Of a DNA stretch of 64,000 nt, positions 25,643 to 34,712 are shown one piece after another. Where the stretch lies: assembly GCF_965228805.1 (NCBI RefSeq), contig NZ_CBDDIE010000003.1, positions 2,356,001 through 2,420,000 on the forward strand, written 5' to 3'. Made by a program: the position numbers and the translations under genes. The first letter of the stretch is position 1. Each line of letters starts with the position of its first letter. This DNA is from JASBTN01 sp965228805. Its GTDB lineage: Bacteria; Pseudomonadota; Alphaproteobacteria; Rhodobacterales; Rhodobacteraceae. The notes beneath the pieces were generated by a model that saw only the letters and a list, made by a program, of their open reading frames with translations, searched no databases and was not told where the DNA came from.

Positions 25643-27121
25643 TTAGACCGACATGCAGATGTACTTCATCTCCAGGTAATCCTCGATCCCGTGATGGCTG
25701 CCTTCGCGCCCGAGGCCGGACTGTTTCACGCCGCCAAAAGGTGCGACCTCGGTCGAGATGATGCCGGTGTTCACGCCGACGATGCCATATTCCAGCGCCT
25801 CGGCCACCTTGTAGACGCGGGAAAGGTCGTTGGCATAGAAGTAGCTCGCCAGGCCGAAGATCGTATCATTGGCCAGCTCGATCACCTCGTCCTCGTCCTT
25901 GAACCGGAACAGGGGGGCCAGCGGGCCGAAGGTCTCGTCGGTGGCGAATTCCATGTCGCGGGTGGCGCCGGTGACGATGGTGGGCTCGAAGAAGAGCCCG
26001 CCCTTTTCGTGTTCCTTGCCGCCCAGGATGACCTCGGCGCCCTTGGCGGTTGCGTCGGCAATATGGGCGCGCACCTTGTCCACCGCCCCGTCCGAGATCA
26101 ACGGCCCCAGCGCGGTGCCATCGTCCAGCCCGTCGCCCACCGGCAGGGCGGCCACGGCGGCGCGCAGTTTCTCGGCAAAGGCGTCATAGACCCCGTCCTG
26201 CACATAGATGCGGTTGGCGCAGACGCAGGTCTGGCCATTGTTGCGGAACTTGCAGGCGATGGCCCCTTCGACGGCGGCGTCGAGGTCTGCGTCGTCAAAC
26301 ACGATAAAGGGCGCGTTGCCGCCCAGCTCCATCGAGCATTTCATGACTTGGTCGGCGGCCTGGCGCAGCAGGATGCGACCGACGTTGGTCGAGCCGGTAA
26401 AGGTCAGCTTGCGCACCGTGTGGTTCTCGCAGAACTCCTTGCCGGTCTCGGACGCGTTGGAGCTGGGCACCACGTTGAATAGCCCCCCGGGCAGGCCCGC
26501 GCGTTCGGCGAGGACCCCCAGGGCAATCGCCGACAGCGGGGTCAGCTCGGCGGGGCGGGCGATAAAGCCGCAACCGGCGGCGATGGCCGGGCCGCATTTG
26601 CGGGTGATCATCGCGTTGGGGAAGTTCCACGGGGTGATCGAGGCGGCAACACCGATCGGCTGCTTGATCACGGTGATGCGCTTGTCGGGCTGGTGGCCCG
26701 GGATCGTCTCGCCATAGATGCGGCGGCCTTCCTCGGCGAACCATTCGATGAAACTGGCACCATAGGCGATCTCGCCCATCGCCTCGGCCAGGGGTTTGCC
26801 CATCTCGGCGGTCAGGATGGTGGCCAGGTCCGCCTGGTTTTCCATCATCAGCTCATACCAGCGGCGCATGATTTGGGCGCGGTCCTTGGCGGTGCGTTTG
26901 GCCCAGGCCTTGCCCGCCACATCCGCCGCTGCAATGGCGCGGGCGACTTCCGCGCGCGACAGGTCGGCCACCTGGGCGATCACGTCGCCACGCGCCGGGT
27001 TAATCACGTCGAAAGTGGCGCCGTTGTCAGCGTCGATCCATTCCCCGGCCACATAGGCGCGGGTTTCCAGCAAAGTCGGATCTTTCAGAAGGCTTTTCAG
27101 ATCGGTTGCATTGGCGGTCAT
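25643..27121 (-). CDS. gabD: NAD(P)-dependent succinate-semialdehyde dehydrogenase
   Basis: 492 residues; the ATG at 27121 sits 7 nt after GGAG, better than the ATG at 27127. Aldehyde dehydrogenase signatures: ELGGNAPFIVF (catalytic Glu), NNGQTCVCANR (nucleophile Cys with a second Cys two residues on, as in SSADH), FTGSTNVGR (Rossmann motif) and the C-terminal GGVKQSGLGREG. Oxidises succinate semialdehyde to succinate. No gabT is adjacent. Confidence 0.92.
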   Translation of the reverse strand: MTANATDLKSLLKDPTLLETRAYVAGEWIDADNGATFDVINPARGDVIAQVADLSRAEVARAIAAADVAGKAWAKRTAKDRAQIMRRWYELMMENQADLATILTAEMGKPLAEAMGEIAYGASFIEWFAEEGRRIYGETIPGHQPDKRITVIKQPIGVAASITPWNFPNAMITRKCGPAIAAGCGFIARPAELTPLSAIALGVLAERAGLPGGLFNVVPSSNASETGKEFCENHTVRKLTFTGSTNVGRILLRQAADQVMKCSMELGGNAPFIVFDDADLDAAVEGAIACKFRNNGQTCVCANRIYVQDGVYDAFAEKLRAAVAALPVGDGLDDGTALGPLISDGAVDKVRAHIADATAKGAEVILGGKEHEKGGLFFEPTIVTGATRDMEFATDETFGPLAPLFRFKDEDEVIELANDTIFGLASYFYANDLSRVYKVAEALEYGIVGVNTGIISTEVAPFGGVKQSGLGREGSHHGIEDYLEMKYICMSV

Positions 27122-27210
27122 TTTCATCTCCCATGGCCCTGCGCCAGCTGTGCCGGAACACGCGGCCCATGTAAAGAGCTTAACGTGTTAATTATCGCAA
27201 GGATGTCCCT

Positions 27211-27993
27211 TTGAACCCCGATCTAGCCTATGCAAATGCGGATTTCATCCCGAATGCGACGCAATTTCCGTCGCTTTGGGCGCGCTTGGCGCAAGAATTC
27301 CGCGCGGGGGCGAAGAATCTGCGAAAGGACCTTCGATATGGACCCGGATTGCGCCAGTCCCTGGACCTTGTCCTGCCCGATGGCGTGCCGCGCGGGCTGG
27401 TCGTTTTCGTGCATGGCGGATATTGGCGGGCCTTCGGTCATGCGACCTGGACCCACCTGGCGGCGGGGCCGCTGGGGCAGGGGTGGGCGGTGGCGCTGCC
27501 GTCCTACACCCTGGCGCCCGAGGCGCGGATTTCCGAGATCACGCGGGAAGTTGCACGCGCCATCGACCTGGCTGCGGGTGAGGTCACCGGGCCCATCGTG
27601 CTGGCAGGCCATTCGGCGGGTGGGCACCTGGTGGCGCGGATGAATTGCGCGGATGTCGCCCCGGGCTGCGCGGATCGGATCCGGCGCATTGTGCCGATCT
27701 CACCTATAAGCGACCTGCGCCCGCTGCTGCACACCGCCATGAATGTGGACCTGCGGCTGGATGCGTTGGAGGCTGAGGCGGAAAGCCCCGCCCTGATCAC
27801 CGACCGGTTGCACATCCCGACCACGGTCTGGGTCGGTGCGCAGGAGCGTCCGGCCTTTCTGGATCAGGCCCGCGGGCTCACCGATGCCTGGCCCGAGGCG
27901 CAGTTGCGCGTGGCCCCCGGGCGGCACCATTTTGACGTGATTGCACCACTGGCAGACCCAAACAGCGCGCTCACCCGGGCCTTGTTGGCCTAG
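27211..27993 (+). CDS. alpha/beta-hydrolase (kynurenine formamidase-like)
   Basis: 260 residues from a TTG preceded by AAGGA. The oxyanion motif HGGYWRAFG, nucleophile GHSAGGHLVARM and C-terminal His in GRHHFDVI fit the esterase/arylformamidase branch of BD-FAE-like hydrolases. Likely cytosolic. The stop TAG forms a CTAG palindrome with the stop of the convergent gene (27990-27993). Substrate not determinable; kynurenine formamidase is a reasonable guess. Confidence 0.8.
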   Translation: MNPDLAYANADFIPNATQFPSLWARLAQEFRAGAKNLRKDLRYGPGLRQSLDLVLPDGVPRGLVVFVHGGYWRAFGHATWTHLAAGPLGQGWAVALPSYTLAPEARISEITREVARAIDLAAGEVTGPIVLAGHSAGGHLVARMNCADVAPGCADRIRRIVPISPISDLRPLLHTAMNVDLRLDALEAEAESPALITDRLHIPTTVWVGAQERPAFLDQARGLTDAWPEAQLRVAPGRHHFDVIAPLADPNSALTRALLA

Positions 27994-28553
27994 CCGCCGA
28001 AATCCTCCAGCGCCTTCACGTCGATGGCCTCCAACAGCGGGATCATCACCTCAACCGGCGCGCCCTTGGCCTGGATCAGGATGCGGTTGTCGACCAGGCC
28101 CGACAGCTCGCCATCCTGGTTCATGTATTTCATCCGTCCGACCCGTTCGAGCTTGGCCCCCATGACAGCCGCATTGCCGATCATGCCCGCAAAGGCCGCG
28201 ATCATCGGGTTGTCGGCCATGATGGTGATCGAGAACTGCTGCCCGTCCATGCTGTATTCGGCCTCGGCCCCGGTGCCGCCGCCCATGAAGGCAAGGCTGG
28301 AGTTCATCTCGGAGTTCACCTCGCGGGTCCAGCCGTCGGGTGCCTCGGGTAGAAAGGCCGACAGGGCGTCGGTCTTCAGCGCCATGATCAACTGCTTGGC
28401 AAACTCCAGCTCTTCCAACGCGTATTGGATGTCGCCTTCGTTATAGGCTGCAAGTGCGCTTTCCAGCGTGTCCGAGACCTCGTCGGCCCCGGCTGTGGTG
28501 GCGATCGTGGCTGTGCCCAGCAGAAGGGCCGTGATGGCGAGAATATGTTTCAT
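27990..28553 (-). CDS. secreted protein of unknown function
   Basis: 187 residues with a clear signal peptide (MKHILAITALLLGTATIATTAGA). The mature protein starts with a helical ALAAYNEGDIQYALEELEFAKQLI stretch, then a Met/Gly-rich core (SLAFMGGGTGAEAEYSM, ADNPMIAAFAGMIGNAAVMGAKL). No family recognised. A longer upstream reading exists but lacks the signal peptide at its start. Convergent with the hydrolase gene with a 4-bp overlap of stops. Confidence 0.75.
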   Translation of the reverse strand: MKHILAITALLLGTATIATTAGADEVSDTLESALAAYNEGDIQYALEELEFAKQLIMALKTDALSAFLPEAPDGWTREVNSEMNSSLAFMGGGTGAEAEYSMDGQQFSITIMADNPMIAAFAGMIGNAAVMGAKLERVGRMKYMNQDGELSGLVDNRILIQAKGAPVEVMIPLLEAIDVKALEDFGG

Positions 28554-28621
28554 GAAAACCTCCCTTGTCAGAATGGCAGCATTCTGGCTGGGGCGGGGGA
28601 GGATGCATAGTCCGGCCCGCC

Positions 28622-29608
28622 TTACCCGAATCGCGCCTGCCATGTGGGTAGGGTATCACCAGGCGCCGGTTTCGCCTCATGGACCCCGCGCGCGATGGCG
28701 CGGGCCAGGCAGGTTGCGGCGGCGTGGCCCAGCCTGAGTGCGTCAAAACCCGGATCGGGCAGCGGCTTGACCCCGGTTGCGGCGGCAAAGATCAGATCGC
28801 CATCAAATGGCGTGTGGCTGGGGTGGATCGCGCGGGCCATGCCATCATGGGCGGCGGTGGCAAGGCGCGCCGCCTGGGCCTGTGTCAGTACCGCGTCGGT
28901 GGCAATGATGGCGATGGTGGTGTTCTCGCCCAGCCCGGCCTCAGGGCGGGGTTCTTCGGTCGGATCATGGCGGCCTGTGCCGCATGCGCCAAACTCGTCA
29001 CCGATCTCCCATGGAGCGGCCCAGAATTCTGGGCCTTCGCCCATGGTTACGGCGCCCAGAGCGTTTACCGCGACCAGCGCGCCGACGGTGATGCCGTTGT
29101 CCAACACCAAGGACGCCGACCCCAATCCACCCTTCAGCCCGGCCACGGTGGCACCGGTTCCGGCCCCCTCGCTGCCTAGGTCGAAATCATCACTGGCAAC
29201 CTCCAACGCGGCGCGTCCCAACGCCTTGTAAGGGTTGTCGGACCATCCCTTGTCGCCGCCATTCAAGAGGTCGAACAGGATCGCGCCGGGCACGATCGGC
29301 ACGCGCTGATCGCCGACCTGAAACCCGCGCCCTTGCGCGCGCAGCCCATCGGCCACGCCCGAAGCCGCGTCCAGCCCGAAGGCCGAGCCGCCGGACAGCA
29401 CCAGCGCATCAACCTCCTGCACCAGCTTGTCGGGGGCCAGCAGGTCGGTTTCCCGCGTGCCGGGCGCGCCGCCCATGACATGCACCGCGGCGGTAAAGGG
29501 TTTCACCCCGGTCAGAACCGTGGCCCCTGTCTTGATCCCCGCGTCCGAGGCATTGCCGACCTTCAGCCCCGGCACATCGGTAATCAGATTGCGTTTGCCC
29601 GGTTTCAT
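28622..29608 (-). CDS. P1 family peptidase (DmpA/L-aminopeptidase type)
   Basis: 328 residues from the ATG at 29608, which has GGGAGG 6 nt upstream. The Ntn-hydrolase signature GTGATVAGLKGGLGSAS contains the expected self-cleavage Ser. Other blocks: ITDVPGLKVGNASD at the N-terminus and LSGGSAFGLDAASGVADGL. The family are autoprocessed aminopeptidases/amidases. Sits downstream of hemA on the same strand but separated from it by a terminator. Confidence 0.9.
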   Translation of the reverse strand: MKPGKRNLITDVPGLKVGNASDAGIKTGATVLTGVKPFTAAVHVMGGAPGTRETDLLAPDKLVQEVDALVLSGGSAFGLDAASGVADGLRAQGRGFQVGDQRVPIVPGAILFDLLNGGDKGWSDNPYKALGRAALEVASDDFDLGSEGAGTGATVAGLKGGLGSASLVLDNGITVGALVAVNALGAVTMGEGPEFWAAPWEIGDEFGACGTGRHDPTEEPRPEAGLGENTTIAIIATDAVLTQAQAARLATAAHDGMARAIHPSHTPFDGDLIFAAATGVKPLPDPGFDALRLGHAAATCLARAIARGVHEAKPAPGDTLPTWQARFG

Positions 29609-29640
29609 CGCAGCCTCCCTTGCGTCTTTGCACAAAAGAG

Positions 29641-29663
29641 TAGGCCCCCTTGCGGGGGCCTGA
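29641..29663 (-). terminator. hemA: hemA terminator
   Basis: 8-bp stem aggccccc / gggggcct with TTGC loop; on the minus strand followed by ACTCTTTTG. Separates hemA from the P1 peptidase gene. Confidence 0.8.
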
Positions 29664-29687
29664 AAAGAGCTGATTTGTTTGAGGGGG

Positions 29688-30911
29688 TTACTGCGCGGCC
29701 ATCGGCATGCGCGCGATCTCGCATTGCACCCAGAGCTCTTCGAGCGCGCCCAGAAGGTGCTCGATATCCGCGTCCGTATGGACCGGGCTGGGGGTGATGC
29801 GCAACCGCTCGGTGCCCTTGGGCACGGTCGGGTAGTTGATCGGCTGGATGTAGATTCCGTAGTCCTGCATCAGGGTGTCGGACAGGAACTTGCACTTGAC
29901 TGCGTCGCCGACCATCACCGGGATGATGTGGCTGGGGTTTTCCACGTGGGGAATGCCCATCGCGTCCAGACCGGCGCGTACCTTGGCGACGCGTTCCTTC
30001 TGGCTGTCCCGTTCGGCGTTCGAGGCCTTGAGGTGCTGCACCGAGGCGCGGGCACCGGCAGCCACGGCCGGGGGCAGGGCGGTGGTGAAGATGAAGCCGG
30101 AGGCGAAGCTGCGCACGAAATCGCACAGTTCAGCCGAGGCGGCGATATAGCCGCCGACCACGCCAAAGGCCTTGCCCAGCGTGCCTTCGATCACCGTCAG
30201 GCGATCCATCAGCCCCTCGCGTTCGGCAATACCGCCGCCGCGCGGACCGTAGAGGCCGACTGCGTGCACCTCGTCCAGATAGGTCATGGCGCCGTACTTG
30301 TCGGCCAGATCGCAGATTTCCTTGATGGGCGCGATGTCGCCATCCATCGAATAGACCGATTCGAAGGCAATGAGCTTGGGCGCCTCCGGGTCGGCGGCCG
30401 CCAGCTTGGCTTCGAGGTCTTCCAGATCGTTGTGCTTCCACAGCACCTTGGCGGCGCGCGAATGGCGGATGCCTTCAATCATGGACGCGTGGTTCAGCGC
30501 GTCCGAGAAGACGATGCAGCCGGGGATTTTCGAGGCCAGCGTGCCCAGGGCGGCCCAGTTCGAGACATAGCCCGAGGTGAACAGCAGCGCTGCTTCCTTA
30601 CCATGCAGATCGGCCAATTCCTGTTCCAGAAGAACATGTTGGTGGGTGGTGCCCGAAATGTTGCGTGTTCCGCCGGCGCCTGCGCCGACCGTGTCGATGG
30701 CGTGGTGCATGGCCTCCAGCACGTCCGGGTGCTGGCCCATGCCCAGGTAATCATTGGAACACCAGATGGTCACGTCATCTTCGCCGCGCTCGCTGGTATG
30801 GCGCGCTTTCGGGAAGTTGCCGCGCTTGCGCTGCAGGTCGGCAAACACGCGGTAGTTCCCGTCTTCGCGCAGGGTGTCGAGGCTGGCTTTGAAGAAGGCC
30901 TGATAGTCCAT
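29688..30911 (-). CDS. hemA: 5-aminolevulinate synthase
   Basis: 407 residues, typical for alphaproteobacterial ALAS. Motifs: CSNDYLGMGQHPDV, GAGGTRNISGTTHQH, ESVYSMDGDIAPI, DEVHAVGLYG and the PLP lysine in EGTLGKAFGVVGGY. It condenses glycine and succinyl-CoA, the first step of tetrapyrrole synthesis. SD GGAGG 7 nt before ATG. An FNR-type box lies 64-77 nt upstream, consistent with the oxygen-dependent hemA control known in Rhodobacter, and fits the haem demand of the neighbouring denitrification genes. Confidence 0.95.
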   Translation of the reverse strand: MDYQAFFKASLDTLREDGNYRVFADLQRKRGNFPKARHTSERGEDDVTIWCSNDYLGMGQHPDVLEAMHHAIDTVGAGAGGTRNISGTTHQHVLLEQELADLHGKEAALLFTSGYVSNWAALGTLASKIPGCIVFSDALNHASMIEGIRHSRAAKVLWKHNDLEDLEAKLAAADPEAPKLIAFESVYSMDGDIAPIKEICDLADKYGAMTYLDEVHAVGLYGPRGGGIAEREGLMDRLTVIEGTLGKAFGVVGGYIAASAELCDFVRSFASGFIFTTALPPAVAAGARASVQHLKASNAERDSQKERVAKVRAGLDAMGIPHVENPSHIIPVMVGDAVKCKFLSDTLMQDYGIYIQPINYPTVPKGTERLRITPSPVHTDADIEHLLGALEELWVQCEIARMPMAAQ

Positions 30912-30974
30912 GTGACGTCCTCCGGGGGCTGATCCTTGTTGCCAGCAATGAACATGTTCGGGGCCGGTCCAGAC

Positions 30975-30988
30975 CTGATTTATGTCAA
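30975..30988 (-). promoter_or_regulatory. FNR/Dnr-type box upstream of hemA
   Basis: Minus strand TTGACATAAATCAG: one mismatch to TTGAC/T-N4-A/GTCAA. Ends 64 nt before the hemA ATG. Confidence 0.6.
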
Positions 30989-31059
30989 GTCGGGCAGAAA
31001 AAACTGCGGTGAGCTGCGTGCGATGCGGGCAAAATAGTTCCGATCGGAAACTCGATGCG

Positions 31060-31300
31060 CTTGCGTATGGAAAAGATAGTTAGACCAACCGCCCGCCACC
31101 CCCGAAGGGGTCTCGGCCCCGTGCTGCGTGGATCCCCACGCGCGCGGACGGCTGGCCTTGTGGGTCCGAAAACCCGGGTGATCCAGGGGCTGCCGCCGGC
31201 CTCACCCAAGAACAGAGGCAGCATGAATCATCGAGGCCGTGTTTCGCAAAACGATTGCGGGGCAGGGCGCGCCTGCCATCGCCGGGTGAGGCCATTGCGC
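31060..31300 (-). ncRNA. candidate structured non-coding RNA in the hemA-nnrS gap
   Basis: The 429-bp gap 30912-31340 carries no convincing ORF with an SD. On the minus strand it can form several hairpins: gctgcc/ggcagc closing a gcctc/gaggc helix (about 31190-31222), gggt/accc around a TTTTCG loop, a perfect gcgtgg-ggat-ccacgc (about 31126-31141) and acccc-ttc-ggggt (about 31097-31111), ending in ATCTTTTCC. An FNR-type box lies about 35-45 nt upstream of the left-going start expected here. Family not recognised; a 6S- or other regulatory RNA is possible but unproven. Confidence 0.35.
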
Positions 31301-31330
31301 GCAAGCTGGCATGGGGTGGGGCGGCCCGTC

Positions 31331-31344
31331 TTGACCAACGTCAA
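31331..31344. promoter_or_regulatory. FNR/Dnr box overlapping the nnrS stop codon
   Basis: TTGACCAACGTCAA, perfect TTGAC-N4-GTCAA. It contains the nnrS TGA (31341-31343) and has no annotated gene start within normal distance on either side. Confidence 0.6.
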
Positions 31345-32561
31345 GAGCGCGGGGATTTCATCTCGGGTGGCAGCGGAGGCGGGGACGGCGGGGCTGGACG
31401 GGGCGGGCGCGGGGTGGTCAGGGCCTCGATCAGCCCTGCGAGGAACAGGGTGAAGCTTAGAATCCAGATCGCGCCTGCAACCAGCATCAGGGTGAAATAC
31501 CAAGGAGTTGGCCCGCTGGAGCCAAGCCAGCGTGCAGCGGCTGCCATCGCCATCAACCCATAGGCCCAGGCGACCGGGGCGGGCGCGCTCAGGGCGCGGC
31601 CGGAATGGGCCAGGATTGCGCGGGACATGACGGCCAGGGTCATGCCGCCCACAGCGCCGATGCCCAGCACGTGCAGGGCGGCCACCTCCGACCCGACCTT
31701 CCAGCTTGCCAACGCCCACAGGACCAAGCCGAGCGGCAGGAGGGTCTGCGCCAATGCCAATGCCCAGAGGAGCGGCTCGCGGCGCGTGCTGAGGGGGTGC
31801 CAACGGATCAGCCGGGCGGTGTGTACACCGGCCAGGGCCAAGGCGAGGAGGGAGGCGAGGCGCGGCCAGGGCGCGCTCCATGGCAGCAGTATGGACAGGG
31901 CGATGGTGGCGCGGTCAAGGCGCGGCGTCTCAGGTGGCAGGCTGTTATCGTCAGTGCCGGCGCGACGCAGGGCGTTGCGGATGAAGCCGGGCGTGACCCG
32001 CCCGCCCAGCACCGCGATCAGTCCGATCAGCGCCAGGAGTCCGACACGCAGCCCGTCTTCGGCGGTGCCATAGGCCCAACCGATCCAGTCGAGATGGACC
32101 AGAAGATTGCCCAGGGTAAGGGCGGCCAGGAAGACCACGAACACCGCCTGCTGCGGGTTGCGACGGCGCACCAGGATCAGGGCCACCCGTCCGGCCAGGA
32201 GCGGCAGGAAGGCCAGGTCGATCCCGGCCACAAGAAGCCCCGGCAGGGCGCCCGAGGCCCAGACCGCCAGGCGTCCTGCCAGCCAGAATGCCACGGCCAG
32301 ACCAATGTACCCCGTGCGCGCGCCCGCGAGGGAGGTCAGCAGGAATCCGGCGAGCGCCGCGGCGCCGTAGCCGAAGATCATCTCGTGCCCATGCCATAGA
32401 TGCGGCGCCATGCCGGGACCGGGCAGCGCCATCATGCCGCCGGTTGCGTGTACGAAGAGCCAAAGTTGCCAGATGAGACCTGCCAAGATCGCCCATAGCG
32501 GAGCGAGCAGGAAAAAGCTGCGATGACCTTCGCCGAGCAGGAGTTTGACTGTCGCACGCAT
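31341..32561 (-). CDS. nnrS: NnrS family haem-copper membrane protein
   Basis: 406 residues from the ATG at 32561 (longer upstream reading lacks an SD and would cross the regulatory region). About twelve membrane helices; family blocks FFLLAPLWAILAGLIW, MAPHLWHGHEMIFGYGAAALAGFLL, HLDWIGWAYG, GGRVTPGFIRNALR and ALHVLGIGAVGGMTLAVMSRA (split). NnrS proteins protect against nitrosative stress and are controlled by NO-responsive regulators. A Dnr-type box lies 56-69 nt upstream. Divergent from nirS. The C-terminal tail is Pro-rich (PRPPRPAPPSPPPLPPE). Confidence 0.92.
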   Translation of the reverse strand: MRATVKLLLGEGHRSFFLLAPLWAILAGLIWQLWLFVHATGGMMALPGPGMAPHLWHGHEMIFGYGAAALAGFLLTSLAGARTGYIGLAVAFWLAGRLAVWASGALPGLLVAGIDLAFLPLLAGRVALILVRRRNPQQAVFVVFLAALTLGNLLVHLDWIGWAYGTAEDGLRVGLLALIGLIAVLGGRVTPGFIRNALRRAGTDDNSLPPETPRLDRATIALSILLPWSAPWPRLASLLALALAGVHTARLIRWHPLSTRREPLLWALALAQTLLPLGLVLWALASWKVGSEVAALHVLGIGAVGGMTLAVMSRAILAHSGRALSAPAPVAWAYGLMAMAAAARWLGSSGPTPWYFTLMLVAGAIWILSFTLFLAGLIEALTTPRPPRPAPPSPPPLPPEMKSPRS

Positions 32562-32616
32562 GGGGGCGGACCTTTCCTTGAACGGCAAAAGCCTAGGCTG
32601 GTGTCGGCGCCAAATC

Positions 32617-32630
32617 TTAACGCAAGTCAA
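32617..32630 (-). promoter_or_regulatory. FNR/Dnr-type box upstream of nnrS
   Basis: TTAACGCAAGTCAA; one mismatch to TTGAC-N4-GTCAA. Ends 56 nt before the nnrS ATG. The rest of the 338-bp nnrS-nirS gap holds the nirS box and no gene. Confidence 0.7.
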
Positions 32631-32823
32631 GTCGTCGCAGGGTAAACCTGCAGGCAGTGGCGGCTTCCGAAAGGGAGGGGCGGCGGAGGTGTCAACACTC
32701 ATGTGTGTTTGAAATCAGTGAGTTGACCCTGATTTTCTGCCGCTTCCGGGGGCGATTTGTGCCCAGTTGCGCTTCACCGGTACATGGCTAATTCACGCGC
32801 CGCTCACTTTTTCGGGAGCATCG

Positions 32824-32837
32824 TTGACTTTTGTCAA
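32824..32837 (+). promoter_or_regulatory. FNR/Dnr box upstream of nirS
   Basis: TTGACTTTTGTCAA, a perfect palindromic match. Ends 63 nt before the nirS ATG, compatible with a class II activated promoter. Confidence 0.85.
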
Positions 32838-32899
32838 GACGCACAGGCGCGGTCCCGACCATCTTCCCAAGTGCCTCACCAAGCAAACGGAGAGTGATC

Positions 32900-34576
32900 A
32901 TGTCACTTGGAATCACCCATAAGAAAACCCGCGGCGCGCTGGGCCTCGGTTTTGCGATGCTGCTGGGCGGCGTGGCCATGCCTGCCTTCGCCGAAGGGCC
33001 GACCCTGAGCGAGGAAGCCTTTGAAGCGTCCAAGCAGCTGTACTTCGAACGCTGCGCCGGCTGCCACGGCGTTCTGCGCAAAGGCGCGACCGGCAAGAAC
33101 CTGGAACCCCACTGGAAGACCACTGCCGCTGACGGCACCGTGACCGAAGGTGGTACCCTGAAGCTGGGCCAGGAACGCCTTGAAAAGATTATTTCCTGGG
33201 GCACCGAAGGCGGTATGAACAACTTCTCGGACATCATGACCGAGCAGGAAATCAAGGACATGGCGACCTACATCCAGATGGATCCGCCCAAGCCGCCCGA
33301 GATGTCGCTTGAGCAGATGCGTCAGACCCGCAAGGTCTATGTCGAGCCCGAAGATTACCCGACCGAGCCGCTGCACGGCCGCAACTGGGAAAACTTCTTC
33401 GTCGTCATCGAGCGTGACGTGGGCAAGGTGGCCGTGATCGACGGCGACACCAAGGAAGTTCTGGCCCACATCCCGACCGGCTATGCCGTGCACGTGCTGA
33501 AGGCCTCGGAACACCACAAGCTGGAAGAGCCGGAAAACCCGGGCCGCTTCTGGTACACCATGGGCCGCGACGGCAAGATGACCAAGATCGACCTCTGGCA
33601 GACGCCGGACAAGATGCTGGTTTCGGAAGTCTCGATCGGCTATGACGCCCGCGACGTGGCCGTCTCCGGCGACGGCAAATACGTGATCGGCGGCGCCTAC
33701 TGGCCCCCGCACTTCGCCATCGTCGACGCCGAAACCATGGAACCGCTGAAAGTCGTCTCGACCCGCGGTTACAACGTGGACGGTGACTATGTCGAAGAAA
33801 GCCGCGTGGCTGCCATCTACACCACCCCGAACGAGCCGACCTGGATCGTCGCGGTGAAAGAGCTGGGCCAGCTGTGGCAGGTCGACTACTCGGACCTGGA
33901 CAACCTGGCGATCGACAAGATCGACTCGGCCAAGTTCCTGCACGATGGTTTCTTTGACCCGACCGGTCGTTACTTCCAGATCGCCGCGAACGCGTCGAAC
34001 AAGATGGTTGTCGTCGACACCCAGACCCACAAGCTGGAAGCCATGATCGACACCGCTGCTCTGCCGCACCCCGGCCCGGGCGCCAACTGGATGGACCCGA
34101 ACTGTGGTCCGGTCGCTGGCACCACCCACCTGGGTGAAGGCACCGTGACGGTTTGGGGCAACGACCCCGCGGGCAACCCGGACAACGCCTGGAAAGTCTG
34201 CTACGAAGTGGAAACCGACGGCGCGGGCCTGTTCATCCGGACGCACCCGAACTCGGACTACATCTGGGCTGACCAGACCAAGCACCCCGATCCGGAAGTG
34301 CAGCAGTCGGTGCAGGTCATCTCGAAAGAGACCGGCGAGATCGTGAAAACGATCCAGGTCACCGATGTTGAAGGCAGCGTTGCCGTTCACTTCGAATTCA
34401 ACGCTGACGGCAGCGAAGTCTGGGTTTCCAAGTGGAACCGCACGGACTCGAAAGAGCCGAACGGCGAGATGGTGATCTACGACGCCAAGACGCTGGAAGA
34501 GATCGGTCGCGTGAAGGGCCTCTACGCCCCGACCGGCAAGTTCAACGTCTACAACCGTTCGAACCACGTCACCTGA
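32900..34576 (+). CDS. nirS: cytochrome cd1 nitrite reductase
   Basis: 558 residues from the ATG at 32900 with a Sec signal peptide ending PAFA at 31. The N-terminal cytochrome c domain has CAGCH at 52-56. The C-terminal eight-bladed d1 propeller shows conserved NirS blocks (RNWENFFVVIERDVGKVAVIDGD, YAVHVLKASEHHKLEEPENPGRFWY, GKYVIGGAYWPPHFAIVD, LPHPGPGANWMDP, each given in part). Reduces nitrite to NO in the periplasm. Has its own terminator, so it is probably a highly expressed monocistronic transcript. Confidence 0.97.
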   Translation: MSLGITHKKTRGALGLGFAMLLGGVAMPAFAEGPTLSEEAFEASKQLYFERCAGCHGVLRKGATGKNLEPHWKTTAADGTVTEGGTLKLGQERLEKIISWGTEGGMNNFSDIMTEQEIKDMATYIQMDPPKPPEMSLEQMRQTRKVYVEPEDYPTEPLHGRNWENFFVVIERDVGKVAVIDGDTKEVLAHIPTGYAVHVLKASEHHKLEEPENPGRFWYTMGRDGKMTKIDLWQTPDKMLVSEVSIGYDARDVAVSGDGKYVIGGAYWPPHFAIVDAETMEPLKVVSTRGYNVDGDYVEESRVAAIYTTPNEPTWIVAVKELGQLWQVDYSDLDNLAIDKIDSAKFLHDGFFDPTGRYFQIAANASNKMVVVDTQTHKLEAMIDTAALPHPGPGANWMDPNCGPVAGTTHLGEGTVTVWGNDPAGNPDNAWKVCYEVETDGAGLFIRTHPNSDYIWADQTKHPDPEVQQSVQVISKETGEIVKTIQVTDVEGSVAVHFEFNADGSEVWVSKWNRTDSKEPNGEMVIYDAKTLEEIGRVKGLYAPTGKFNVYNRSNHVT

Positions 34577-34597
34577 TGTGATCGGATAGACACCCAG

Positions 34598-34626
34598 GGG
34601 GGCGGGCCAGGCGCCCGCCCCCTTTT
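34598..34626 (+). terminator. nirS: nirS terminator
   Basis: 10-bp stem 34598-34607 / 34613-34622 (gggggcgggc / gcccgccccc) followed by TTTT. Confidence 0.85.
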
Positions 34627-34712
34627 GCGTCACCGGCGCAAACCCCACCACTCACACCCACCCGCGTCGGGCTCACCCGCCGACGACGACCAGCCACTAA
34701 CGGAGCCAGGAC

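Noticed and set aside
31081..31330. tRNA or SRP RNA in the hemA-nnrS gap
   Set aside because: No T-loop GGTTCGA motif and no GGAAGGAAGCAGCC-type SRP core on either strand.
31055..31453. Open reading frame of 132 codons on the + strand across the hemA-nnrS gap and the nnrS 3' end
   Set aside because: No SD, basic low-complexity composition, and it runs antisense into nnrS. Overlapping reading frames on the other strand have the same look, so the region is better explained as non-coding.
32690..32820. Possible short gene between nnrS and nirS
   Set aside because: Frames there lack an SD and cross the FNR box; the gap is a divergent promoter region.
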